Below are positions 1-9,578 of a stretch of 18,964 nucleotides of DNA, in pieces. The position numbers and the translations under genes are program-made. Origin of the DNA: Pavlovales sp. CCMP2436 (Eukaryota; Haptophyta; Pavlovophyceae; Pavlovales); contig MU631610.1 of assembly GCA_026770615.1 (NCBI GenBank), positions 112,934 through 131,897 on the forward strand. The letters run 5' to 3'. Each line of letters starts with the position of its first letter. The first letter of the stretch is position 1. The notes under the pieces were generated by a model that worked only from the letters and a program-made list of their open reading frames with translations, had not been told where the DNA came from and made no database searches.

Positions 1-1421
1 GCCTGCGCTGCCCTGACGCCTTACTCCGGACTCCTTCTCACTGCTTCGTTGCCTCCTCGCTGTGCGCAGGCGGTACTCTACCCCGCTGCAGCTCGGCCTT
101 CTCCGGCGCGGAGGTAGCTGCCACATCTGCTGTCTGAGACCTGGGCCGGTGTGGCCTGCGCATCGGGTCCACGTGCCTGGGCCCCTGACAGGCCGCGGCT
201 GGGCAGCCCAGCCCTGTAGAGGGAGTAACTATTGAGTTGAGAGTTCTGACGGGGTGCTTACTAGTGAATTACGCATGCATGCAAGTTGTGTAAAAAGACT
301 GCCTCTTTAAAGTAGTTAATAACTAAGTCTAAAAAATAACTTAAGTTTTTTTTTTTAAATTATTAACTAACAGTGCTCGTAACTAGCTGCTTAAATATTT
401 AACGGATGCTTCGTCGGACGCAGCGCCGAGCGATCGGCGGAGAGGCTCGTACCGAACCGCGAGCAGCCACGAGGCCGCGCCTGCCCCGGTGCCTGCGACG
501 GCCGCCAGCGCGTCTCACTCACAGCGGTGGTGCGGTGAGCAGACGCGCCCGCCGAGCAGAACGCCAGCGGCATGGTCTAGCTAACCACGCAGCACGCAAG
601 CGGCAGACGCGTAGCGCAGCGGGTTGTTGCAGAGTAGCGTGAACAGCAGGGTGGTCGTGCTCGTGACGACGCCATAGCGAGCACGTTAGAGGGCTGCTCC
701 TTGACACTCGGAGCAGCAAGTTAGTGAGCAAGGCGTTTCTGAACGGCGTTACAGGGATCGCGCCAGCGGGAGTGGAGGCTCCATGATGTTGGAGAGATCC
801 CTGCGCGTAGCTGACGCGTATCTGGCGCGCTCACGCTGCTCCGAGACGTAACTCCGAGTTGCCATCTGTGCTGGTGCCTCCCGCCCTGGCCAGCACACGC
901 GAACTGCGTCGAGAAGTAGGCGGCGGCCCTCGGCGCCGGCGAGCCGATCGCCCATGGTAGTCATCCGGAACGGCCGGCTCCTTTGGCGGGGCCGCGCGGT
1001 CGCCTGCCGCCCGCCACGCGCGCGCCGACCGGTAGGCGTCAATCGACGGCCCACCGCCGACCGAGACACGGGTGGGCCCATCGATCGGCGGCGGCGGCGC
1101 GCGGGGCCGGCGCGCGGAAGGATTGTCCCGGACAGCCATCCCGACAGCTCGGCACCGCGCGCGGTGACATTGCGCCCCCCAGCGGTGCACGCTGCCCACC
1201 TCTGCGGGCGGCATCAGGCGAATTCGGCATCGTAGGCGGACCAGGCGCGCTGCAGCGGCGGCGTGTACGACTGGCGCGGCCTGTCACCCGGGTTGGCGGG
1301 GTTTTGCGTAGATTTGCTGATGGCAGCGGCAGCCGCGGCGGCCTCCTTCATCCCCAAGTGGCCGTCGCCGCGGCGGCGCCACTGAGTGTCAGCTCACGCT
1401 CGGACTTTTTAGACTCATTAA
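1..1421. other. GC-rich flank without a supported gene
   Basis: Open frames at 406-642 (+) and 983-1459 (+) are Arg/Pro/Ala-rich, show no domain I recognise, and overlap frames of similar length on the other strand, as expected from GC-rich non-coding DNA. An AT-rich island at about 280-400 holds an inverted repeat, with TAGTTAATAA at 313-322 and its complement at 360-369. No RNA gene was recognised. Base composition changes around 1395-1425, from GC-rich to the A-rich style of the retroelement that follows. This is where I place the left limit of that element. Confidence 0.5.
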
Positions 1422-1465
1422 AAAAGTACTATTGGCAAATTGCCAGTTTCCCCAGATGAACGTTA

Positions 1466-1528
1466 CTGTGCGTTAGATCCAAGGTCGCTTTTAAAGATTT
1501 TTCAGAAGAATGGCTTGACGCGAGCACC
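1466..1528 (+). repeat. Left terminal inverted repeat of the Tc1-type transposon
   Basis: A 63-bp sequence beginning CTGTGCGTTAGATCC directly after the TA at 1464-1465. It pairs with 4269-4331 with a single mismatch at 1475. A T/A-rich core (TTTTAAAGATTTTTC) lies at 1490-1503. Long terminal repeats like this usually contain the transposase binding sites. Confidence 0.95.
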
Positions 1529-1579
1529 ACTGGAGGCCGACTAGACCCTGCGGCACACGCAGCATCCGAGGGCACGGCG

Positions 1580-2790
1580 ATGGCCGACGGTGGAGGTCCA
1601 TCTGGCGCCGACGTGGATGACGATGGAGACCCGTGTGGTCAATCCACCGCGGGCGCCGCGCCGCGTGGTGCTCGCGCAGGCAAAGGCCGGCGGTTGCACA
1701 CGCAGCTCATGGAGGCCATGGTCTGACAGTTCCTGTTCCTTGGCTATGACGTGGTTGCGATCGCGGAGAACAACCGCACATTCGACAACACTGTTGTCGA
1801 GTCGACCGTGCGCGCAGTTCTGAAACGGTATGACGACACCGGCTTTGTCGACTACCTGCCGCGCGCAAGCCGGGAGGAGAGGCTGATGCCGCTGGAGCAC
1901 CTTAACATGCTGCTCTCGATCATTGGCCAGAACCCGTGGCTCTACCTGCAGGAGATTGCGGACACGCTCCGGGTGATGACGGGAGCTACGTATACGAGGA
2001 ACTACGTCTACGCCTCGCTCATCCGCGCTGGCTACTCGCACAAGGTCATGGTCCGCGCGGCAGCTCAGCGAGACCAGCTGCAGCGCGCACAGTACTGGGA
2101 GGACGTGAGCATGTACATCCCGCACCCGTCCTGCTTGGTCTTCGGCGACGAGACGGGGCTTGACGGCCGGACGGGCGCGCTGCAAGCGAGGCTCGGGCGC
2201 CCTCAGCTCGCCGGTGTGCATCTCCGAGATCCTCTTCCGCGGCTCGCACGTGTCAGTTCTTGCTCTGTACTCGCGGTCGGACGGCTTCACAGCATGGGCG
2301 CACTGCTTGGGCGGTTACGACACGGCGACCTTCCTCGAGCACATCGCGGTCATCATCAAAGCCGTGATGAAGCCGTACCCGGGCGCGGACTCGCTGCTGT
2401 GCCTCGACAACTGCCGCATCCACCACGCGAAGGAGCTCAAGCTGCACCGCATGTGCGCTAAAGAGGGGGCACATCTCATCTTTCTCGTGCCGTACTGCCC
2501 GATCGATAACCCTATCGAGCCAGGCTTCAGCGTCTTCAAGAGCTGCTGGCGGCGCAACTCCGTGCTTCTCAACTCCGACAAGGATCAGTTCCCGACTGTC
2601 GAGTCGGCAATCGATTGGTGCATGGCTGAGTGCTACAACGACCGCACGGACGCAGGCAAGACCGCGCCTGACGGCCCCGAACGGCTACACCGTGCCCGAC
2701 GCGATCCACGCGCAGTCGATCATCGACGAGTGGAACGCGGGCAGCGGCCTAGTGCTTCCAAGTCTCAGTGACGACGAGGACTCCGATTGA
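1580..2790 (+). pseudogene. DDE transposase of a Tc1/mariner-IS630 element (DD36E spacing), broken
   Basis: The ATG at 1580 opens an acidic, Gly-rich N-terminus, then a helix-turn-helix-like DNA-binding region around 1715-1860 in which a TGA (1724-1726) interrupts the frame. The catalytic domain follows: FGDETG (first Asp at 2147), LDNCRIHH (second Asp at 2406), and PYCPIDNPIEPGF (Glu at 2517), then FSVFKSCWRR. This is the DDE_3 pattern of Tc1/mariner transposases. Exactly 36 residues lie between the second Asp and the Glu. One or more indels between about 2160 and 2230 shift the frame just after DETG. A second shift near 2670-2690 hides the natural C-terminus, an acidic tail ending at TGA 2788-2790. 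It would cut and paste the element at TA sites. All three catalytic residues remain, but this copy cannot make an intact protein. Confidence 0.88.
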
Positions 2791-2829
2791 TATGAACTCG
2801 ATGCGAAGGTTAAAATATCAAGAATTTAA

Positions 2830-3750
2830 CTAATCATCACACTTCAACACCCCCACTAACTGCCCAGCCAGCCGCTCGGGCGCTATCACTTTTGACCCTG
2901 CTGCTGCTGCGCTCTTGGCGCCTTTGGCCGAAGGCGCGACGCGCCGCAGCAGCACCAGCGTGTAGCCATTGCCCCCGGCCTTGAGCTCGCCCCACTCCTC
3001 ATCGTTGTGCCAGCGGGTGAGTATCTGGCTGAGCTGCCGGATGGTAGGGATGGGGTCACGCCAGACATCCCAGTCCATCGAGTTGGGGTTGTCGCACGAG
3101 CACTCGTAGTAAACGAGCTTGGTGGTCGGCGTTTGTACCGATGGCATAGGGTAGACGTGCAGCGCGTAGATGACCGCCGCGCCTGCCTCCGTCAACATCA
3201 CGAGTCCGCTGCCCCCGCCAACATCAGCCGTCCCACCACCGGCAGCTGCAAGTGCAGCAGCATCAGCAGTTGCGCGCTTGTCGCGCGCCGCGCTCACGAT
3301 CACAGCCTTATTGTGCGCATCCAGCGTCTGCTCTTAGTTCTCCAACGCGCGCTGAGCCGTAGGGCCCAAGTAGAGAGGCCAGTAGGCACGCGGGCCGAGC
3401 TGGGTGTATGCGGCCTGACAGTACCTGGTGAAATCCTCCCTTGACCGAAGCGGGACTGAGGGAAGATCGGCAGGACTGCGCCCCACAACTCAGGCGCGTG
3501 CGGCACCACCACTCCAGCCGCAGAGCGCAGGGTCGCTGCACTGACTCCTTGCCTCTCCATCATCCCAGCGTCGACCAGCGCGGCAAGCTCATCGAACCAC
3601 TCCTCAAAATTGTCGCTCTTGCGGAGTGCGGCCTTCACCTGCAGCACATGGCCCGCGTACCTGCAAATAAGGCTTGACTCAACTCCCTTGACCACGTTCA
3701 AGCAGGTGTAGAGACGAAAGCGCCGAACCCCCTCCTCCTCATCATCCTCC

Positions 3751-3802
<52 letters not shown>

Positions 3803-4255
3803 TCCTCCTCCCCCTCCTCCTCCTCCTCCGCCCCTCTCAAGCACCAGCGCCGAATCAATTGCTGCGCCCGCGGCCTTCGCAGCTTGGCGGACAGGGCGAG
3901 GGCGTGCCTCGCCATCCTCCTCCACCGGCGCCACCGGTTATTCAGATGCCGACGCCTTGCGCTTCTCCGTGCGCGGGTCCACCCCGCGCTGGATCTTCTT
4001 CCCAGACGGCGGGGTATCGGGCTCGCGATTCTTGCGCACGCGGGAGCCCGATACAGGCACAGCCGCTTTCGCCTCGTCCTGAGCGCGGGCCGCGGTCACC
4101 GCGGCCTTGCTTACCCTGTCACGAGCCGTCTTGTCTGGCGCGCTCGCCTGTGCACCTGGAGCAGCCGGCAGTCCATCCCCGCCAGCGATGGCGCCACCTG
4201 CACCGTCTGCGCAAACCGGCGTGACCCCACGCGATCCCGACCGACTCACGCGCAT
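2830..4255 (-). pseudogene. Second, unrecognised gene of the Tc1-type transposon (broken)
   Basis: On the minus strand an ATG at 4255 starts a Lys/Arg/Ala/Pro-rich region, probably disordered and basic. It has a TAA near 3938, then a Gly run encoded by the 48-base poly-C tract (3752-3799). After a frameshift near 3700 comes a well-folded-looking segment with acidic helices (LRKSDNFEEWFDELAALVD, about 3620-3565). After further shifts near 3430 comes a Tyr/Trp/Pro-rich segment, a TAA near 3335, and a C-terminal part (3303-2830) with YYECSCDNPNSMDWDVW and a stop at 2830-2832. The intact product would be roughly 450-475 residues. I recognise no family. Its position inside the terminal repeats and its convergence with the transposase say it is cargo or an accessory gene of the transposon. 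Confidence 0.55.
3752..3799 (+). repeat. Poly-C tract of 48 bases
   Basis: An uninterrupted run of 48 C, flanked on both sides by CTC-rich triplet repeats (3730-3751 and 3800-3829). On the minus strand it is a G run encoding poly-glycine within the transposon's second gene. Its true length is uncertain because such runs are prone to polymerase and assembly error. Confidence 0.9.
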
Positions 4256-4268
4256 GAGTCGGCACTTC

Positions 4269-4331
4269 GGTGCTCGCGTCAAGCCATTCTTCTGAAAAAT
4301 CTTTAAAAGCGACCTTGGATCCAACGCACAG
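4269..4331 (-). repeat. Right terminal inverted repeat of the Tc1-type transposon
   Basis: Reverse complement of 1466-1528 over all 63 bp apart from one base. It ends in CACAG immediately before the TA at 4332-4333. The proposed start of the minus-strand gene (ATG at 4255) lies 14 bp inside this repeat, so promoter elements for that gene would have to overlap the repeat. Confidence 0.95.
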
Positions 4332-5255
4332 TACAATGGAAACGCTTTCTTTGACGAGTTCATCACAAGCACCTCTAGTTATGAAGAAAAGGAAGCATGC
4401 CAGGCAAATTTAGACGAGGCCCTAGCGGATATACGAAAACTATGCGTAACCAGGATGCACAAGGGCCTTACGCCAAATGCCCAAACCACGAAAAAGGCAC
4501 CAGCTGGTATGCCGGTCCGAAAGGCAATAAGTGCGAAAGACAAAAAAGACAAACGAGCATCAGTTTGGGCACGTCGAGCACACAAGGCAAGTTTATTCCT
4601 GAATAGGGCTCGTGGAGCCACTGTCCCAACCAGCATCCCGTCCAACTCAGATTACAAGCCGCAGCGCAAAGTATTAAAGGTCTACGTACTCTCTATGCAA
4701 GAAATTGGGGTAAAAGCAATTCGGATCAATTCTGAAGTAAATAAAACAACCAGGCCATCAACCCTTGATCGCCTATGGATGGCAGACCAGGCGAGCTTAG
4801 ACAAATGGATCAGTGACACCCGAATCCAGCACTTAAAGCACAATGGCCTACTCCTTGAAAACCAAAGGAAAACTGGAGCAGAAGCACTCAAAGAAAAGCA
4901 AAAACTCCTCCGTAATGAAAAAAAAATTCGCAAAGAAACGGAGCAAGCACGCAACATCCTAATCCCTGGCAGCGGACCTAAGCAAGAACTCACTATGCTG
5001 GCTACTGATGCAGATGTTCACGTGGCAACTAAACCTGGACACATCAGCAAGGTAATCAAAAACCATACTTTTAAAGTCTTGGGTACACCACCGAAAGTGC
5101 TACCCCAAAATATGCTGTGGCAGGATAGCGACATGTGGACTGCGAAACGAGCAAAGTGGAGTGATAATCTATATGCCGAAATTACAGCCCTGCAAACTCC
5201 TGCAGACATGCAGAGAATCATTGAAAAAGTAAGCTTAACAGTGCTCCAGGCCTAG
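4332..5255 (+). pseudogene. N-terminal charged region of the retroelement polyprotein
   Basis: One frame is open from the right-hand TA of the inserted transposon to a TAG at 5253-5255. The same frame is open on the other side of the transposon (1422-1463). If the transposon is removed and one TA kept, it reads straight through a TAC codon. The segment is rich in Lys, Arg, Glu and Gln. Around 4855-4960 it has an alternating Lys/Glu stretch that would form a helix or coiled coil. No zinc knuckle and no endonuclease motif were seen. It corresponds to the stretch upstream of the RT in other LINE proteins. A one-base frameshift near 5233-5240 separates it from the RT frame. Assignment rests mainly on position and continuity. 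Confidence 0.65.
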
Positions 5256-6362
5256 ATGGACTTTAATATGGGGCACTCAAACTCTTCCTAGTTGAAGACG
5301 ACAAAATTGCTAAAGCTGTTGACGCGTCTAACAACAAACCAATGCTAACTTTCCTCACGAACTTGTCTAATGCCATCCTAAATGCAAAAAACCTTCCCGA
5401 CACCCTGGAAATGTCTGAAGTAGTATATCTCTACAAAGAAAGTGGTGACCCGGCATGGTTGAACAACTGCAAACCGCTCTCACTGCAGAGCATCCTATAC
5501 AAAATCCCCGCATCACACGTTGCACACAAAATCCAAAGAATCTCAGACGAGTTAGGCCTGATGAGCCAAGCCCAAGCGGCATCCCGGAAGGAAGGCAGAG
5601 CAGGAGATCACATCGTGGCGCTAACGAACACAATGGCACACGCACACGCAACAAATTCCGAGCTCCACATAATCCTCACAGATATAGCCACAGCGTATGA
5701 TACAGCCCCGAGAGAAGCCCTCCTAGAAGCGCTTGCAATTCACGGTTTCCCTCCTGAAAAAATCAGATAGGTACGCCTCCTTCAGACCTGCCAGGGAGCG
5801 TCAGCACGCACCCCGTACGGGCACACGGCCCGGAAGTTTTACACTAAACGTGGCTGCAAACAAGGCTGCCCCCTTAGACCGATTACTTTCTGTCTGTTTA
5901 TGAATATGCTCATAAACAGACAGAAACCAGCTTCAAGGGCGGCTGCCAAATCAAGCCCCAGTAGCCGAAATTAAGCAAACCGCCACAGCACACAGGCGGT
6001 ACCTCACGACTTGCAATCCAGGCATTCATGGATGACCTTGCCTTAGTAGCAAGGAACGCCCCTAATGCCCAGAAACTTCTCACCCGCACGCACACTTTCC
6101 TAATTGCGTATGGGATGGAACTGAGTGCCCCCAAATGCAAACATGTATACAAAGGAGGCCCCGCAACCCCTACAAGTGTCTCAGTGCCTCATGAAACCCT
6201 GGAAGAGCAAATAAGCTGCCATCAATTGTGGCAAGTGACCCAACCAAGTATTTGGGCCATATACTTACCCCGAGCCTCAGATGGGGAACCCAAGCTGCAG
6301 CCACCGTGCAGCGCGTAAAAGAAGCATCCCATAAAATTAGGATAGCAGCGGGAAAGCCACAG
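5240..6362 (+). pseudogene. LINE-type reverse transcriptase, broken by stops and frameshifts
   Basis: The RT motifs appear in the expected order. SAPGLDGL at 5240-5263 matches the PGPDG start motif. WLNNCKPLSL from 5456 is the N-Y-R-P-I-S-L type fingers motif. TDIATAYDT with Asp at 5681 is motif A. GCKQGCPL near 5852-5875 is the QGxPLSP motif. FMDDLALV from 6025 is the catalytic F/YxDD motif with aspartates at 6031 and 6034. KYLGHIL from 6246 is the thumb-proximal YLG motif. The frame is broken by TAA 5264, TAG 5768, a frameshift at about 5905-5920 next to a palindrome, TAG near 5958, another frameshift before 6246, and TGA 6363. The catalytic residues themselves survive. This is an inactive copy of a target-primed reverse transcriptase. 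Confidence 0.85.
5887..5926. repeat. Perfect 17-bp palindrome with 6-base loop inside the RT region
   Basis: TTTCTGTCTGTTTATGA at 5887-5903 is perfectly complementary to 5910-5926 around the loop ATATGC. It sits between the QGxPLSP and FMDD motifs of the reverse transcriptase, at the place where the reading frame shifts. Confidence 0.85.
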
Positions 6363-6425
6363 TGACACACCATCTATGCAGCTACCTTATGCCAGCAAGA
6401 TATCTCATCATAACTTCCATATACC

Positions 6426-7738
6426 ATGGCGGCTACGGAATTCAAAAAGGCTGACCTCAGGGCCATGAGAACTACGATAACTGAACCCATCAAAGAGAGC
6501 GCATGGATCAATAACAATGTGAACCGCATAGCTTTCTATGGCACCCCTAGAGAAAAAGGATGCGGTATTGAGGATCCCGAGGCAATCGAAGGTGGGATCA
6601 AGGCAGCAACCTTGCTCCGCCAACTGAACACAGTAGGTCACGCAGAAGAAATCACTGCCGACCTATGGAAAAAACACAGACGCGGGGAGAAGAAGTGGAC
6701 ACCACCGGTGATACGCAGAGGAATGGAGGCCACCCAGAGACACCTAATTGGGGGAGTACCATGGATTGTAGCTGAGAACTACGCTGACCTAGGATCGGAC
6801 CTACTTCTGGATTTCTGCCCCGAAATGCAGAAACACTGCAATAAGCCACGCTGGAAGGCCCTGGCTGAATGCAGAATGGGAGATGTGCTGGTACGTGCCC
6901 AGCAGCCCACACGGAGTGAACCCATGACAGCTCGAGACGTGGACATCACTGACCTGTCATCATCGGAGCAAGCTATCCTCCAAGGAACACAAGTGCCGGG
7001 TCTAAAAAAATGCAAACGACTGGACAAACTCCTCACAGAAGAGGCCAAGAAGCGGCTCGACAACCTAAACCATGAGATCTGTGACGAAGTACTAGTCATG
7101 CTGATCAAGGCCCTTGAAAGTGAAATCGAGGGACCCATGCATTTCCGGTATGTCACCAGATATACACAAGCCTTCCTGAAGGCGCGTCATTCAATTACAA
7201 ATGCCCTTTATATGCCGATTTGTAATGCACCTCGGAAAATACAGGTAGCAGTAGATGGATCACACAAGGTTTTCGAAGATGGTACTCAAGTGGCCTCTGG
7301 GGCATGTGCCTATATGATTACCAATCGCTTCACGCACCCCCAACAGAAGAGGTGCACATCGTCTATTGCACTTTTGACAGTGAGCAGGATGTAGCCAATG
7401 GAGAAATTAGCGGACTATCTCTTGCTCTACAAAGGCTAAAAGGAGAGGATAATCTCAAGATCGGATGGGACCACCTAAATGGGGTCAAGCAAGCCCCTCA
7501 CACCATCCCAGACACCAAGTGCACCGGGAGACCGCACGGCATGACCGCTGAGAGTTCTCACGCCTACCACCAAAATCCCCACATGACAACAGCCCTAGCA
7601 CTCATCGAGCAGGCCCTGAGCAACAATCTTACCCGTAAAATCGAGGACACGTTGGCGCACGACCTAGACAAGGAAATGGAAAAACAACACGTCCATATTA
7701 ACCCATCATGGAGCGAAACCACGAACACTATGTTGTAG
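6426..7738 (+). pseudogene. Retroelement linker and RNase H domain (broken)
   Basis: The frame from 6246 continues through a TGA (6363) and a TAA (about 6411) into a 322-residue open stretch, 6426-7394, most of it an unrecognised linker. Near its end, VAVDGSHKVFEDG (Asp at 7254) resembles the first strand of RNase H with the VDGS motif. A frameshift between about 7304 and 7330 moves the protein to another frame. There GEISGLSLAL (Glu at 7403) fits the RNase H glutamate helix, and IGWDH (Asp at 7469) fits the third catalytic position. RNase H would remove the RNA strand after reverse transcription. The fourth metal ligand is not clear; a candidate is HHMDDL near 7788. RNase H occurs in several LINE clades. 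The call is moderate because only short motifs support it. Confidence 0.62.
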
Positions 7739-8627
7739 AATCCCAGACCATAAACAAGATCAGAACCCTAATGGAAGGAATCGACCATCATATGGATGAC
7801 CTTGTGATGCTCAATGCAATGGCCGAATGGGGTGTCAAACAGGTCACTATACACGGGAACACGGATGGCCAACATTTACAAAAACCAGCCCTCACCCCAG
7901 GAAAGTACATGGTTACGACTTCCTCCGGAGACATCCAAAGAGCCGACGAGTCGCACCTCCGCAAAGGTGTTGCTGCGCGCATTAGGAGGCAGTTGGTCAA
8001 GGAGATCATGGCCAATAGGCCAGGTAAATATGCCATTAAAGGGAACACAGCCGCACTCTGGAAGAATGAGTCCGAACATATGCTGGCCTGATCCTCGTGG
8101 CCGGAACAACTACCGAACTTCATGCTACAATGCATATCGGGATCGATACGGTACAATGCTGATATTGCAGCCGAGTTCCCAGAAATTGGCCAATACAGGG
8201 CAATTATACGAGGAAAGTCCACCAAGATGAGCATGGCCCTCTGTGTGTGGCAGCAGGAGAGCGATGGCCAGGGGAGGACTCCAGAGACCATTTATTTCGG
8301 GGATGCCCTGAGACAGCTGCTATTCGTGTAGCACTCAAACAGGCCCTGATTGCAGCAGTGGAAGAGGCCACTGACGACAACATCTCTAAAGGCGGAGCCC
8401 GCTCCGCCGCATCAGCAGTCATGGCGAGGGAGGACTACTATGCGGAACAGATAGACCAGAAGGTTAAAGATATCATAGACCAGGATAGAAAGAGCTCTGC
8501 ACAAGGCAGCTGGAAAGACGATGAAGACCGACCCATAGTGATCAAGCGCGGGCTGCTGCAGAAGGAGGTGGTATCAAGCAGCCTCAGAATGCACTGCAAA
8601 CAGAGGACAGCCCTGCTGCGAATGTAG
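7708..8627 (+). pseudogene. Region after RNase H with a Cys/His cluster
   Basis: The frame starting at 7708 runs through a TGA at 8089-8091 and on to about 8240. There a frameshift leads into the frame that stays open to the TAG at 8625-8627. Across the shift lies a cluster of Cys (8244), then DHLFRGCP with His at 8289 and Cys at 8304. This resembles the zinc-binding motif that follows RNase H or RT in many plant-type LINE proteins (zf-RVT style, C...HLF..CP). The second Cys of a C-x2-C pair is not seen, so the site may be damaged. The rest is Lys/Asp/Glu-rich and unrecognised. I see no restriction-like endonuclease catalytic motif. Confidence 0.5.
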
Positions 8628-9578
8628 ATGAAGGCTGGAGATAAACCCACCGCACAGAAAGGCCAACACTTTTACATGCTTGCCTTTAGAGACAGCAAGG
8701 TTAGAAAGGTGTTACTGGAAGGGCTTATAGTCACCCAGGCAAGCCCGATCAGCCCACCACCAAAGAAAGCCAGTGGTGGCACTGGCCGGGTTGTTATTAC
8801 TATCGGGGTACCTAACGCGAGGACTAACACCTCACTACCCAACCCAGCGGGCCCACGGGCAGCAGGAAGAAAAGCTAACAGAGCACAAAAAGCCCCTACA
8901 GAGGAAGAAGCCGTCACAATCACTGAAGATCTACGGACAAGCGAACCGGCTGGCAACCTAAGAGCGCTACTGGCAAGGATAAACCTAACCCACGCAAGCA
9001 TACAAGGTGATGGAAACTGCCTCCCCTACGCTGTGCTGAGAAGCGCAAGGAAGGCGGTTAGCTGGGAGGCAGCCATGGCACTACGAAATGCGGCAATCAC
9101 ACATGCCCACAGCCTCCCGCAAAACATCCAGGAATAGTTAAATCTACGCAGACCGGAGAACGTAGGTGACCCTATGGGCAATGACCTTGACCACCGCCTA
9201 ATCCGTAACGTTTGGCCAATCGAAGCGCAAGCTAAGTACGGGCCGCCTCACTTCGGACCAAATCAGGCAGCATGGATGAACAATAACATGCTCCACAGCA
9301 TCGCCACATGCGTAGGCAAAGATGTGGTTCTGATCGAGAGACTGGAGCAGGGGCAAGTGCATAAATTTATCGCTATATACCGTGTCGAGCCTCTGAACGA
9401 CCTCTTACCATACAGCGCAAACGGAAACGGGTGGACAGCCCGGCCTGGAGCTAACGTAAAATCCTTACCTGAGCTTATCGCAGAGTCGCGCAACGGAGGA
9501 AGGATGATATGCGTAATCTCTATCGATGAAGGCAAGACACACTTTGAAGCAACAGATGACAGTCTGACCCAAGGATAA
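8628..9578 (+). pseudogene. OTU-like cysteine protease domain at the retroelement C-terminus
   Basis: This is the same frame as 8247-8627, separated by a single TAG at 8625. A Pro/Lys/Gly-rich linker (about 8720-8980) leads into a domain with GDGNCLPYAV, whose DGNC (Asp 9009, Cys 9018) is the catalytic signature of OTU cysteine proteases (deubiquitinase fold). About 174 codons later, ISIDEGKTHFEA (His at 9540) matches the C-terminal catalytic His in its beta-strand context. A second amber stop at 9135-9137 interrupts the domain, after which the frame continues uninterrupted to TAA at 9576-9578. Cysteine proteases are known in some LINEs, for example ULP-type in NeSL-like elements and a cysteine protease in Chlamydomonas Dualen. 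The role here, perhaps removing ubiquitin from the retroelement RNP or processing the polyprotein, is inference. Confidence 0.72.

Larger units (their letters stand above)
1466..4331 (+). mobile_element. Tc1/mariner (IS630-superfamily) DNA transposon, 2,866 bp, with TA target duplications
   Basis: The two ends carry 63-bp inverted repeats with one mismatch, and the element is flanked on both sides by TA (1464-1465 and 4332-4333), the target duplication of Tc1/mariner elements. It encodes a DDE transposase on the plus strand (1580-2790) and an unrelated reading frame on the minus strand (4255-2830). The genes converge, with 39 bp between their stop codons. It is GC-rich, unlike the A-rich retroelement it landed in. 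The near-perfect terminal repeats suggest fairly recent mobility, yet both genes in this copy are broken, so this copy could move only if a transposase were supplied from elsewhere. Confidence 0.93.
1422..9578 (+). mobile_element. Decayed LINE-like retroelement with RT, RNase H and OTU domains, interrupted by a DNA transposon
   Basis: Reading left to right on the plus strand and skipping the inserted transposon at 1466-4331, one long coding region can be followed through several frames. It holds a Lys/Glu-rich N-terminal segment (4332-5255), reverse transcriptase (about 5240-6362), a linker and RNase H (6426-7738), a Cys/His cluster (8244-8306) and an OTU-like protease (about 8985-9578). No long terminal repeats or integrase are visible, so a non-LTR (LINE) type is inferred. 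No AP-type endonuclease precedes the RT, and stops at 1410 and 1419 close the frame on the left, which suggests 5' truncation. At least five frameshifts and several stops (5264, 5768, 6363, 8089, 8625, 9135) make it a pseudogene. No 3' poly(A) tail or target duplication was identified, so both ends are approximate. Confidence 0.8.

Noticed and set aside
406..642. Arg-rich 78-codon frame
   Set aside because: Composition is that of random GC-rich DNA, and an overlapping minus-strand frame of similar length exists.
983..1459. 158-codon frame ending at the transposon boundary
   Set aside because: Low-complexity Arg/Ala/Pro, no homology signal. Its last 18 codons are in a different frame from the retroelement protein.
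1541..2290. 249-codon open frame on the minus strand
   Set aside because: It lies antisense to the transposase, whose plus-strand frame carries recognisable catalytic motifs. The mirror frame has no domain.
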